A DNA stretch of 64,000 nucleotides from positions 3,671,001 through 3,735,000 of the forward strand of contig NC_072800.1 of the NCBI RefSeq assembly GCF_028583425.1, written 5' to 3'. This DNA is from Eublepharis macularius. Taxonomy: Eukaryota; Chordata; Lepidosauria; Squamata; Eublepharidae. The position numbers were made by a program, and so were the translations under genes. The notes under the pieces are model-generated. The model saw only the letters and a list, made by a program, of their open reading frames with translations, did not search any database and was not told the DNA's origin. This document shows, in pieces, positions 44,832-54,089 of the stretch (the first letter of the stretch is position 1; every line of letters starts with the position of its first letter).

Positions 44832-45299
44832 GCTAGTCCTCAGAATACCCGGAGATGTGATGGCTGGCTTCAGTTTCCAGATAGAAGACTCTTTGGGCCA
44901 GAATCAATTGCTCATGCAGTAGTAAAAGCTGTCCATGAAGCCACTCATTATGGAAAGTCAGCACTAGCAGAGTTACTAAACAAGGATTTGTATATAAACT
45001 ACATGGACTGTGTGCAGCTGTTTCCAGAAGTTGTGTCGTGTGTGCCAGAAACAACCCCCGACAAGGACCAGGTCCACCTCCTGAGTTCCAACCCCCGGGG
45101 TCTCTGCCATTTCAGTCACTAGTTGTAGATTTTACTGAATTGCCACGGTACCAAGTATTCCGATACTTGTCAGTGTTTGTTGACTCATATTCTGGGTGAG
45201 TAAAAGCATTTCCTTGTAAAACTGAAAAGGCCAAAGAGGTAGTTCGGTGTCTCTTAAAGGAAATTGTAGGACGGTGGGGTCTGCCAGCAGTTATTTGAA
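44832..45299 (+). pseudogene. pol: Integrase, N-terminal zinc finger and start of the catalytic core
   Basis: His residues in VHEATHYG (44934-44948) and, after a frameshift near 45008, Cys residues in CVVCARNN form the HHCC zinc finger. The core begins QSLVVDFTELPRYQVFRYLS, which holds the first catalytic Asp, and continues VFVDSYSG, a TGA where Trp is usual (about 45197-45199), then VKAFPCKTEKAKEVV and RWGLPAVI. It ends at a TGA at about 45296-45298. The segment with the second Asp and the Glu of the DDE triad is missing. Confidence 0.85.
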
Positions 45300-45655
45300 A
45301 ATGTCCCCATTTGAGTTAATGTTTGGTAGTCCACCTCCTATTTTACAAGGTGTTACAGGAAACCCTTGTCAGTTGGGAGATCTGAGACTCAGGGAACAAG
45401 TTATAGCCCTGGGTAAAACTTTGCAGAAAATTCAAAAGTATGTAGGAAAACAATAGCCTTTGCCAGTGTTTAATCCAGTCCATAAGTTTCAGCCAAAAGA
45501 TGAGATTTGGGTAAAGGACTGGCAAGTAATTCTAATGGGACCTAAATAGAAGGGCCCATACACTGTCCTGTTAGCAACTCCCACTGCTGTAAAGGTAAAA
45601 GGCATTGCAGCTTGAGTTCATTGGACTAATATTAAACCTGCTGCCACGCCTTGAG
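45300..45655 (+). pseudogene. pol: Integrase C-terminal domain
   Basis: It resumes with MSPFELMFGSPPPIL, then a linker, then VHKFQPKDEIWVKDWQ and, with an internal TAG, KGPYTVLLATPTAVKVKGIA, the GPY/F-type C-terminal domain of gammaretroviral integrases. A TGA replaces the next Trp codon. At least four in-frame stops lie in this short stretch. Confidence 0.85.
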
Positions 45656-46504
45656 TTTCAGAGATCTGTCCAGACGATGCCCTCCGTCTCTGACTGAAGA
45701 AGCTACCCTCTGGATCTCAGCCTACCGGAAAAGGCTGAGATTCACAGGCAACAGTTCCGGGGCCTGGTACCTGAGCACTCCAGAAGGCTGTTCAGGTTCT
45801 GAAGAAGCTCTGGTCTAGCCACTCCTGGGCTGGCTAGTCTACCCACAGCTGAAGCTTTGATCATCGGTGGACTACAGTAACAGTTAATGTTTTTTCGTGT
45901 TTTCTCCTATACTTTTACTGGTTGTGCACTTTTCCTGTGTTTTGTTTTCCTTTTCTATTGCTTCTATAAGTTTAGGATAGGTATCCAAGAAATAGTTTGT
46001 CCTGACTGTGGCTGTCAGCATTATAATAATACACCTTGTCCTCGTTGTTTCCTGTCTACTCCTCCTGCTCTCCCACTCCAGGAGATGCCACCACAAGAGA
46101 GGCATCCTAACATTATATCCAGACTTAATTTCTGATCAATGTCATCATAAGTATCTTGCTGGTGTGTGTTATCTTAAGGGAAAGCTGGTAGAAAAGGCTT
46201 TGCTCTTAGTGGGGGTGTGCTCTAACTGAAATTATATTTCTTCCTTGTTATATTTCATGCATTATTTGCTTAATACAGTCTACTGTTTCAAAAATTGACA
46301 ATGTTAGCAACTCCAGTGTCGCCTCTGCCCAGTAAGGGAGCCCCACCTGCGGCCCAATTACTGACACTGTCCCCAGAAAGGGTGCGCTTACTTAAAATGC
46401 GCAGCTTAGAGTCCTCAGGACCTGATGAGGAGGAGGGGGCGTATTGACCCTAGAGGGAAGATATACTGTTATTGTTCGGCCTCTTCTGCTTCGCTATCAA
46501 GGCC
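45656..46504 (+). other. Env position: env absent or reduced
   Basis: Only about 850 bp separate integrase and the polypurine tract, too short for a retroviral env. I see no furin-like cleavage site, no fusion peptide and no CX6CC motif. The first half has one open frame (next entry). The second half includes a proline-rich frame, VSPLPSKGAPPAAQLLTL, with no known domain. Confidence 0.7.
45887..46135 (+). CDS. 82-codon ORF in the env position, function unknown
   Basis: The predicted product starts with about 28 mostly hydrophobic residues (FFRVFSYTFTGCALFLCFVF and on), enough for a signal anchor, then a short basic/aromatic stretch. It has a cysteine cluster CPDCGCQHYNNTPCPRC and a proline-rich tail. 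It could be a leftover of the env leader or of 3' env, or chance. No stop or frameshift breaks it, unlike its neighbours. The ATG context (TTAATGT) is weak. I do not recognise a family. Confidence 0.3.
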   Translation: MFFRVFSYTFTGCALFLCFVFLFYCFYKFRIGIQEIVCPDCGCQHYNNTPCPRCFLSTPPALPLQEMPPQERHPNIISRLNF

Positions 46505-46518
46505 GAAAAGGGGGGAAA
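46505..46518 (+). promoter_or_regulatory. Polypurine tract
   Basis: GAAAAGGGGGGAAA directly abuts the TG of the 3' LTR, exactly where plus-strand primer is made in retroviruses. It is intact. Confidence 0.93.
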
Positions 46519-47291
46519 TGTAGCCGAGGAAATTGGTAAATTTAACACATAGCCAATAGTTATGAACAATGGTCTCTCTAATCACTTTCAGCTTGCTTCA
46601 AACAGCTTGTCTCTTGCTTAAATTTAACACTGTCTGTTATTCTTAGCTAATTGAATTTATGTAGACCAAGGAAGTTGTTTTAGGACCGAGGAAATTGTTT
46701 TATTAACTAATAAGTGTTATAATACTGTTCTGATTAACTAACATTTAGAAGGATTAGGTAAATCTTTCTTCAGTATAAAATACAGCTGACAAGCTGACTC
46801 AGCTAGATACTGTTGAAACAGGAAGCCTGTAGCTTGAAAAAGAGGAAGTCACAGCATTGTGTATCTCAGAATAGACTGCTTAAAAGACAAGACTGATGAT
46901 TTATGAGAATATGTCTGAATTTATGCCGCACTAAGGAAAGGTCATGTCTGGAGCAATGGTCTTGATGATAAGGATTTTGTTATCTAAAATAACCTGCACT
47001 CAAAATGAAAGCAGAAGCAATGTAGACATGTTTATCTAAAATGTCAGTTGAAGTGCCTCGCTGTTAAATGAGAAAACAGATGTATTTTATATGAAATGAG
47101 CTCAGCTTACCCGGATACCAACACCATGTGATGTGTCTATATGCTGAATGTATAAAATGAGGAACTGTGAATGAATCGAGAGCTCAGTTCTTTGTGGTGA
47201 TAGCCACACTGGGCTCTGCCGGCAATAAACATCATTCCTTCCTGAAGATTCTGTTTGGTCTCAATTCTTGGGAACACGAAACCCTGCTACA
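46519..47291 (+). mobile_element. 3' LTR of the endogenous retrovirus
   Basis: It has 773 bp and reads the same as the 5' LTR by eye. The right target duplication ATTA is at 47292-47295, matching 40117-40120. Together these define a provirus of 7171 bp, 40121-47291, on the plus strand. Confidence 0.97.
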
Positions 47292-47348
47292 ATTATCCCC
47301 AAGGTAGCTGCATAACCAGCTCAGTCAGGCTGTGTGTTCCTATTGGTG

Positions 47349-47695
47349 GCCTGTTTGGTGTAGAGGTTAAGAGTGGCAGGACCAGGGCTTTTTTTCAGCT
47401 GGAACTCAGTGGAACCGAGTTCCGGCACCTCTTGAAAATACTCACATGTCTGGTGGCCCTGCCCCACCCCGATCTCCAGACAGAGATAAGTTCCCCTCAT
47501 TTCCCTCTTAAGAGTTCCACCACCTCTTTTCCTAGAAAAAAAGCTCTGGGCAGGGCCCTAATCCAGAGTACTGGGTTTGATTCCCCGTTCCTCCGCTTGA
47601 AGCCAGCTGGGTGACACTGGGGCCATCACAGCTTCTCAGAGCTCTCTCAGCCCCAACCACCTCACAGGGTAAATCAAATACTGTTATTATTGCTG
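47349..47695 (+). mobile_element. tRNA-derived SINE, interrupted by a hAT-like element
   Basis: The head GCCTGTTTGGTGTAGAGGTT, AAGAGTGGCAGGAC is followed by the insertion, then TAATCCAGAGTACTGGGTTTGA (B box GGTTTGATTCC), GAAGCCAGCTGGGTGACAC and CCTCACAGGGTAAATCAAAT. Without the insert it reads like the SINE at 11832. Confidence 0.85.
47383..47548 (+). mobile_element. hAT-like element inside the SINE
   Basis: A 166-bp copy from CAGGGCTTTTTTTCAGCTGG to CTAGAAAAAAAGCTCTG. The 8-bp duplication is GGCAGGAC (47375-47382) against GGCAGGGC (47549-47556), one mismatch. It is shorter than its relatives because the central hairpin is lost. Confidence 0.85.
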
Positions 47696-48055
47696 AAGAC
47701 AAATAAAGCCAATGCCCCCAGTATGAATTAGTGTCAGGATGGTAGAAAACATCCCCACTGCTGAGCTGCAGTGTGGGCAAAAAGGAGGGTCCTATTGCTT
47801 CCTCAGGGACCAGAATATCTCTGTGGGATTTTTGTTCACTTCTGATGCTTTCTGAATACTTACCAAAAGGAGGCCATTTCTTGCAGCTAATAAAGATGCC
47901 TGCAGAAATTGCACCCTCCACCTTTTCAACTCAACCCTCATTCGCAACCCATATAATTAAATTTGAATTGACAAAAAACATAAAGAAAGACTTTCTGTGT
48001 GCAGTTGAAAATGTTGGGAAGAACACTTTGAAAATATTGTAATTAATTTAATTTG

Positions 48056-48567
48056 TCAACATGAACAGGCTGGATAGTATAGCCAATTAAGATGCTGTGT
48101 GTTGGCCCCGGGGCTCCATCTGAAGCACTCATTTTGAGAGGAACTAATGCAATTATCCTTATCTGAATGCTCTAAAGGAGATAGGGAAGGCAAATGCCTC
48201 CCTGTTTTACTGCTCCAGTGTGAAGTTGCACTTCCGCACAGGAGGGGAAACTTCTGAGTAGAAATGCCTGCTTGAAAATTCACTTCAGGCAGTCCTGTGT
48301 CTATCACAAGCGAATCATTTGAAATACGCCATTTTAAATAGGGGAACATTTGGTGTATAATCTACCAGGGAAATCTCTGTACTGGTCACTTTGACTAATG
48401 GTGCAGCTCATCAGGGTATTTATTTTTCTACTCCAAGTATTTACAGTTAAGTACCTGAGTTTCCTAGTATGCAAATGTGGCATCAAAAAATCTTGCTTAA
48501 TTGAAGAAATAGAAGAAGAGCAAATCTTGGCTTTTTAAAAAAGAGGCTTCAGCAGCACTTGGCTAAT
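48056..48567. other. Interval with no recognised gene
   Basis: Nothing recognised. Confidence 0.45.
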
Positions 48568-48885
48568 TTGGTGCAGTGGTTAAGAGTGGCAGGACTCTAA
48601 CCTGGAGAACCGGGTTTGATTCCCCACTCCTCTGTTTGAAGCAAGCTGGGTGACTTAGGGTCAGGCACAGCTCTCTCAGAGCTCTCTCAGCCCCACTCAT
48701 CTCATGGGGTGATTGTTGTGCGCATAATAATAATACACTTTGTAAACTGCTCTGAGTGCTCATTAAGTTGTCCTGAAGGGGCAACTTAACATATAAACAT
48801 ATAAATCAAATGTCCTGAAGGGACAACTTAACATATAAACATATAAATCAAATGTTATTATTATCATCATTATTATTACATTGCA
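48568..48885 (+). mobile_element. tRNA-derived SINE with duplicated tail
   Basis: A box region TGGTGCAGTGG, B box GGTTTGATTCC, body as in the 11832 copy, and GTAAACTGCTCTGAGTGCTC. The tail GTCCTGAAGGGRCAACTTAA, CATATAAACATATAAATCAA is present twice in tandem, followed by an ATT-rich run. Confidence 0.85.
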
Positions 48886-49107
48886 AATTGGTTTTTGCAT
48901 TTAATGATCATTTAAAATTAAGAAAGATATAACACACAGATTATATTTCTAACTCTTCACTTGAATGAAGATGATCTTTGGTCAAAGTGTGAAGGGATGA
49001 GTGCTATCCTTGGTGTTCTTGTTAACTGATAAACGACAATGAATTAGAGGATTCAAAACCCCGTTGTGGTGGGGTGGTGGGGACTCCGGTGTTCAAATAC
49101 CAGCTCA

Positions 49108-49328
49108 CAGGGCTTTTTTTCTGGGAAAAGAGGTGGTGGAACTCAGTGAGTTGCCCTCGGAGAAAATGGTCACATGGCTGGTGGCCCCGCCCCCTGATCT
49201 CCAGACAGAGGGGAGTCGAGATTGCCCTCCGCACCGCTGGATCAAGGGGCGGGGCCACCAGCCATGTGACCATTTTCAAGAGGTTCTGGAACTCCGTTCC
49301 ACCATATTCCAGCTGAAAAAAAGCCCTG
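49108..49328 (-). mobile_element. hAT-like non-autonomous element with perfect 8-bp duplication
   Basis: A 221-bp copy from CAGGGCTTTTTTTCTGGG to CAGCTGAAAAAAAGCCCTG, flanked by exact CCAGCTCA (49100-49107 and 49329-49336). The central inverted repeat is partly deleted. Confidence 0.92.
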
Positions 49329-49336
49329 CCAGCTCA

Positions 49337-49915
49337 GCTATGAAGGTGAGCAGATAATGTTGGGGCAGTTGTATACTCTTAGTCTACACTAGTTTATCAT
49401 GAGGTTCAAAGGCAGAGGAGAGCCCTCAGGGGAAGCCCACAAGGGAGTATAAAATAGCAAAATTAATATAAAATAATATTGGTTTAAATCAAACAAAGAA
49501 AATATTGTCACCAGGACAATTTTTTAAAAAAAAATCTGCTGCAACAATCAGAATTCAGCATTCTTGAACTGTTGAACTAGGAACATTTTTGCAAATTTTT
49601 AAAAAGTGAAAAAAAGGCTTACTTAGCAGTCTCTAGGGAGAAAATTCCACATGGAGAGTACAACTGCAGAGAACATTCTTCTCCTTGTTGCCATTACTCT
49701 AGCATCCCATCACAACATGGCCCATGATATGGTCTTATTGTGTGGGAGCTCTTGTGGAAGGGGAAATTATCCAACTTTATCCTACTATATAAAAGGCTAA
49801 CTTTATTCCTGACAACTCACTTCCTACCCTGGGGCACCTCCAGAGGGTGGTGCGATTGAAGGAAGCCTAGATGAGGCAGCCTATTCCTCCAGAGAGCACA
49901 CCGCAGTGAGAAGCG
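49337..49915. other. Interval with no recognised gene
   Basis: AT-rich then mixed sequence; nothing recognised. Confidence 0.45.
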
Positions 49916-49917
49916 CA

Positions 49918-52478
49918 GGCTGGGATCAGATGTGGAGCAGGCGACAATGACTGTCTCCCCGCCTTCACCTACTTGGAATCAGGAGCGGGGGTGGGGGCAA
50001 TGCCCGCCCTCTATCTTCACCCAGGTGAAATCAGGCAAGGAGCAGGTGGCAATCACTGCACCTTGACTTCACCCAGCTGGTAAGATGAGTGGAGCAGGTA
50101 GCAATGCCCACCCCCCACTTTTACCTGGCTGGGATCAGACATGAAGCAGAAGGCAATGCCTGTCCCTTCACTCAGCTGGGATCAACAGTGGAGCAGATGG
50201 CAATGCCCACCCCACCTTCACCCTGACAGGATCAGGCTTTGAGCAGCAGGCAAAGCTTGCCTCCTTCACTCAGCTGGCATAATATGAGATCAAGGAGTTG
50301 TATCAGAAAATCAGAACTCGGCCTCAGGTCTTGTCTCTTTTGCAGAACATCCATCACTACCATCCTGGCCATTTTGTGGGGTATAGACGTGTACAATGAG
50401 TTCACGTCCATAGTCAGTAGAGCATGATTTGCCTCTATAGGGACATTCTCTATAATCTGAATGAAGCTGCCAGTATCCTTAACATAAGAGGGTGCAGAAA
50501 TAACTGCGGATTGTAAAGAAGTGTCTAAATAGATTGCAAGCGGTTCCAAAATGGAGCCACAACCCGAAACAATGGGTCTTCCTGGTGGTGGAAGAAGTTT
50601 TTTATGGATTTTGGGCAGTACATAGAAAACTGGAGTCCATCCTGTTTCTTTATATAATGTGTCATACACCTCCTCATTTATATCCCCCATGGCTAAGGCT
50701 TCATTCAGAACTGGGTCATGCGGGATTCTCCTATAGTTATCTTCATCATGGAGCAGGTGGCAATGCCCGACCCCCCATCACCCAACTCGAATCAGGAGGG
50801 AAGCAGGTGGCAATGCTTGCCCCCCTTCATCTAGCTGGGATCAGGAGTGGAACCTGTCCTGGATCAGGAGGAGAGCAGCTGGAAATGCCGGCCACCCTTT
50901 ACCCAGCTGTAATTAGGAGTGGAGCAGGTGGCAAAGCCCGCCTCCACCTTCACCTAGCTGGGATCAGGTACAGAGCAGGTGGCAATGCCTGCCCCTGACT
51001 TCACCCAGCTGGGATTAGGAGTGGAGTGGGTGGCAATGCCTGCCCCCACCATCACCCAGCCTGGATCAAAAGAGGAGCAGGTGGCAGTGCCAGCCCCTCT
51101 TCACCCAACTGGGTCAGGAGCAGGGCAGGTGGCGATGGCTGCCCCTTTTCACCTGGCCTGGATCAAGAGCAGAGGAGGTGGAAATGCTGACCTCCCTTCA
51201 CCAGGCTGTGATCAGGAGCAGAGAAGGTAGCAGTGCCTGCCCCCTCTTTCACCCTGCTGGAATCAGGCCTGCCCGCTCCTTCACCCAGCTGGGATCACGC
51301 ACAGAACAGGTGAAAATGCCTGCCCCCAGGTTCACTCAGCTGGGATTAGGAGTGGAGCATGAGGCAATGCCTGCCCCCCTTCACCTATCTGGGATTAGAT
51401 GCAGAACAGGCAGCAATTCCTGCTCCTCACCATCACCCAGCCTGGATCAGGAGTGGGTTCGGAGCAGAGCAGGTGTCAATACCTGCCCCCCACCATCACC
51501 CAGCCTGGATCTGGAATGGTTATTCAATATTGCTTCCCATCAAGACTCGATGAATCAGGAGCGGAGCAGGTGACAATGCCCACCCCCACTTCACCCAGCT
51601 GGGATCTGGATCAGGAGTGGAGCAGGCCAGAATCAGACATGGAGCAAGTGGCAATGCCTCCTCCCCATCTTCACCCACCCAGGATCAGGAGCAGAGCAGA
51701 TGGCCATGCCTGCCCCCTCTTTCACCCTGCTGGAATCAGGTGCAGAGCAGGTGGCAGTGCCTGCCCCCTCTTTCACCCTGCTGCTATCAGGCATGGAGCA
51801 GGTTGCAATGCCTACTCCCCTTCAACCTGACCTGGATTAGGCATGGAGCAATGCCCACCCCTCCTTCACCCTGCCGGGATCAGGTGTGGAACTGGAGGCA
51901 ATGACTGGCCCCTTCACCGGCCAGGATTAGGAGTGGAGTATGAGGCAATGCCTACCCCCTTCACCCGGCCAGGATCAGGAGTGGAGTACATGGCAATGCC
52001 CACTTCCTGCCTTCACCCAGCCAGGTTCAGGTGTGAAGCAGGAGGCAATGACTGCCCCTCTTTACCGGCTGGGATCAGGCATGGAACAGAAGGCAATGCC
52101 CACTCTCCCCTCGCCCAGCCAGAATCAGGCATGGAGCAGGTGGCAATGCCCACCCCCTTCACCCGGCTAGGATCAGGCACCGAGCAGGTGGCAATACCCT
52201 CCCCCCTGCACCCACCCAGCATCAGGAGCAGAGCAGGTGGTAATACCCACCCCGTTTATCCAGCTTGGATCAGGAGTGGAGAAGGTGGCAATGCCCACCC
52301 CCCTTCACCCAGCTCAGATCAGGAGCAGAGCAGATGGAAATGCCGCCCTCCCCTTCACCCTGCTGGGATCAGTAGCAGAGCAAGTGGCAATACCCAGCCC
52401 CGTCTTCACCCAGCCAGGATCAGTCATGGGAGAGGAAGTAATGCCCGCCTCCCCACTCTCCCCTTTCTGGAGCCTTTT
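49918..52478. repeat. Minisatellite array, period roughly 50 bp, with an internal insertion
   Basis: The unit contains GGAGCAGGTGGCAATGCC, a C-rich stretch, TTCACCCAGCTGGGATCAGG. Units vary from about 40 to 60 bp. From length and period I estimate about 40 units, not counted one by one. It is interrupted by Penelope-like sequence at 50276-50757. Several long frames (for example 245 codons at 51843-52580) follow from the stop-poor repeat and are not genes. Confidence 0.9.
50232..50757 (-). pseudogene. Penelope-like element reverse transcriptase fragment inside the minisatellite
   Basis: On the minus strand the frame 50690-50232, extended upstream to about 50757, reads DPVLNEALAM, then TGWTPVFYVLPKIHKKLLPP, PGRPIVSGCGSILEPLAIYL, then VKDTGSFIQIIENV and HALLTMDVNSLYTSIPH. 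FYVLPKIHK, GRPIVSG and the motif-A block with DVNSLYT are characteristic of Penelope-like RTs. The catalytic YXDD box, thumb and GIY-YIG endonuclease are absent. The last about 15 codons of the frame (50276 downwards) are already minisatellite. Over 150 codons are open without a stop, so the fragment is not very old or was fixed by chance. Confidence 0.85.
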
Positions 52479-52589
52479 TTATTTTTTCCCACAAAGGGCA
52501 TTGTTACTAGTACTGACATATTTCACTTTAGAAGCACCAAATACCACCTGTCCTTTTCTAGCAAAATGATTCAAAACTAAACTGCACCG

Positions 52590-52840
52590 CAACCTATTTT
52601 TTAAAATGATGTTTATACTCTACCTTTCTTACTGAGACTGAAGGGAGACTATACAGTTAAAGCCAACACAATCAAAAGCAGGGATGTTCAAAAAATAATA
52701 CAATATATACAATTGCTAATTTGCAGAGATTTTAAAACAAACAGAGATTTGATATGGGGCATAAGCAATTCTAAACCTGACATATTAAACAATGCAGAAA
52801 CTACCCAGTAAGATCATGCTTACAGCAGCAGATAGTAAAC
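52590..52840 (-). mobile_element. L2-like LINE 3' end (first of three in a row)
   Basis: CTACCTTTCTTACTGAGACT is the reverse of the L2 tail AGTCTCAGTGAGAAA; it is followed by the same 200-bp 3' UTR (GCCAACACAATCAA, ATACAATTGCTAATTTGCAG) seen at 52860 and 54110. Confidence 0.75.
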
Positions 52841-52844
52841 ATAT

Positions 52845-54085
52845 ATTATTTGTTTGTTTACAGTCCATCTTTCTCACTGAGACACAAGGGGAATTACATA
52901 GCGTTAGCCAATACAATCAACAGCTGGGGCATTCATTAAACAATAGTGTATGCATTGCAGAAATTTGAAAAGAAGCAAAAATTCAGTACAGAACCACAGA
53001 GATGAAACATTGCTGAAACAAAATATAAGTAATTGGATGTGACATATTACATGGAAACTACTCAATAGGAACATATCTACATCAACAGTCAGTACCCAGT
53101 AGTATAGTTTACCAACTCCATCATGTAATAGTATAGTCTGTAGTCCCTATCCTTTTATCAATGCATCCATTTCCTTACAGTACAGCCCTCCCATCTGTGT
53201 AAAAAAGTCCTCTTGAATAATTCAGTTTTCTATAGCTTGCGGAAAGTATGGAGAATGGGAGCTTTCCTGACCTCCTGTAGGTATGAGGAACCAAGGCCAT
53301 GATAGCCAAGACCTTGAACTGAGCTCTGTAAATGATGGATGGCCAATTGAGTGAGTGCAGAATGGGAATAATATGCACACTCTGCCTAGCCCTTGATAAT
53401 AATCGATCTCTGGCATTCTGTACCAACTGGAGTCTCTGAGTTGACTTGAGGGGCGCCCTATATAGAGTGCATTACTGTAGTCAAGTCTCAAGGCTACCAT
53501 GGCTTGGATCCAGGTGGCCAGATCAGCCATGTCAAGGTAGGGTCCGTCTTCCAGGCTAAACTGAGTTTAAAGAAAGCATTATTCGCAGCTGCTTTAACTT
53601 GCTTCTCTAGCAGCAATGCTGGATCCAGTATAATCCCTAGGATCTTAACCAAGTCTGCAACAGTCAATTGAACTTTGCCGAAAACTGCTAGCACAATTGT
53701 CCTTCAATATTTCCAGCTTCCCAGTCAGCATCACCTGACTAGTCTTGGTTCAGTTTCAATGTGTTCACTTTCAGCCAACTGACCATGGCTTTCAGGCAGT
53801 GACTCAACTGCATTAACAGGGGATTTAGATAAGGAGATAGATACATAAAGCTGGGTGTCATCCACATATTGATGACATCCAGTTCTACAGCTATGAATGC
53901 ATTCTTCTAAAGGCTTTATACATAAGTTGAAAAATATGGGGGATAAAATTGGGACCTGTGGAACCCTGCAAAAATAATTTCCAGTAGCAATGCTTCGAGT
54001 CCTTTCCACGAGGAACGATTTAAATCAGTCCAAGGCACATCCCTGAAACCTACTTCTGCTTCCAAATGCTTCAAGACGGTATGAT
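52845..54085 (-). mobile_element. L2-like LINE, RT C-terminal half and 3' UTR
   Basis: Read downwards from about 54010: VPQVPILSPIFFNLCIKPLE, then HQYVDDTQLYVSISLS, with the catalytic YVDD at 53857-53868 (plus coordinates). Then, after stops, VKILGIILDPALLLEKQVKA, ADLATWIQAMVALRLDYSNA and a 3' UTR ending at GTCCATCTTTCTCACTGAGA. Frames are broken in several places. The 5' half is missing here, but an endonuclease piece of the same type and strand lies at 55490-57041. Confidence 0.85.
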
Positions 54086-54089
54086 CTAT

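Larger units (their letters stand above)
40121..47291 (+). mobile_element. Complete-ended but defective class I endogenous retrovirus
   Basis: Order: LTR, tRNA-Pro-type primer site, leader with splice donor, gag, part of pro, part of RT, RNase H, part of integrase, a reduced env position, polypurine tract, LTR. All cis elements needed for reverse transcription and integration look intact, while every trans function except RNase H is lost. The 4-bp ATTA duplication agrees with gammaretrovirus-like integration. It interrupts an older SINE. Confidence 0.95.

Noticed and set aside
51178..52580. Long open frames (131-245 codons) between 51.2 and 52.6 kb
   Set aside because: They lie wholly or mostly in the minisatellite, are open in several frames at once, and the unit length varies without keeping a frame.
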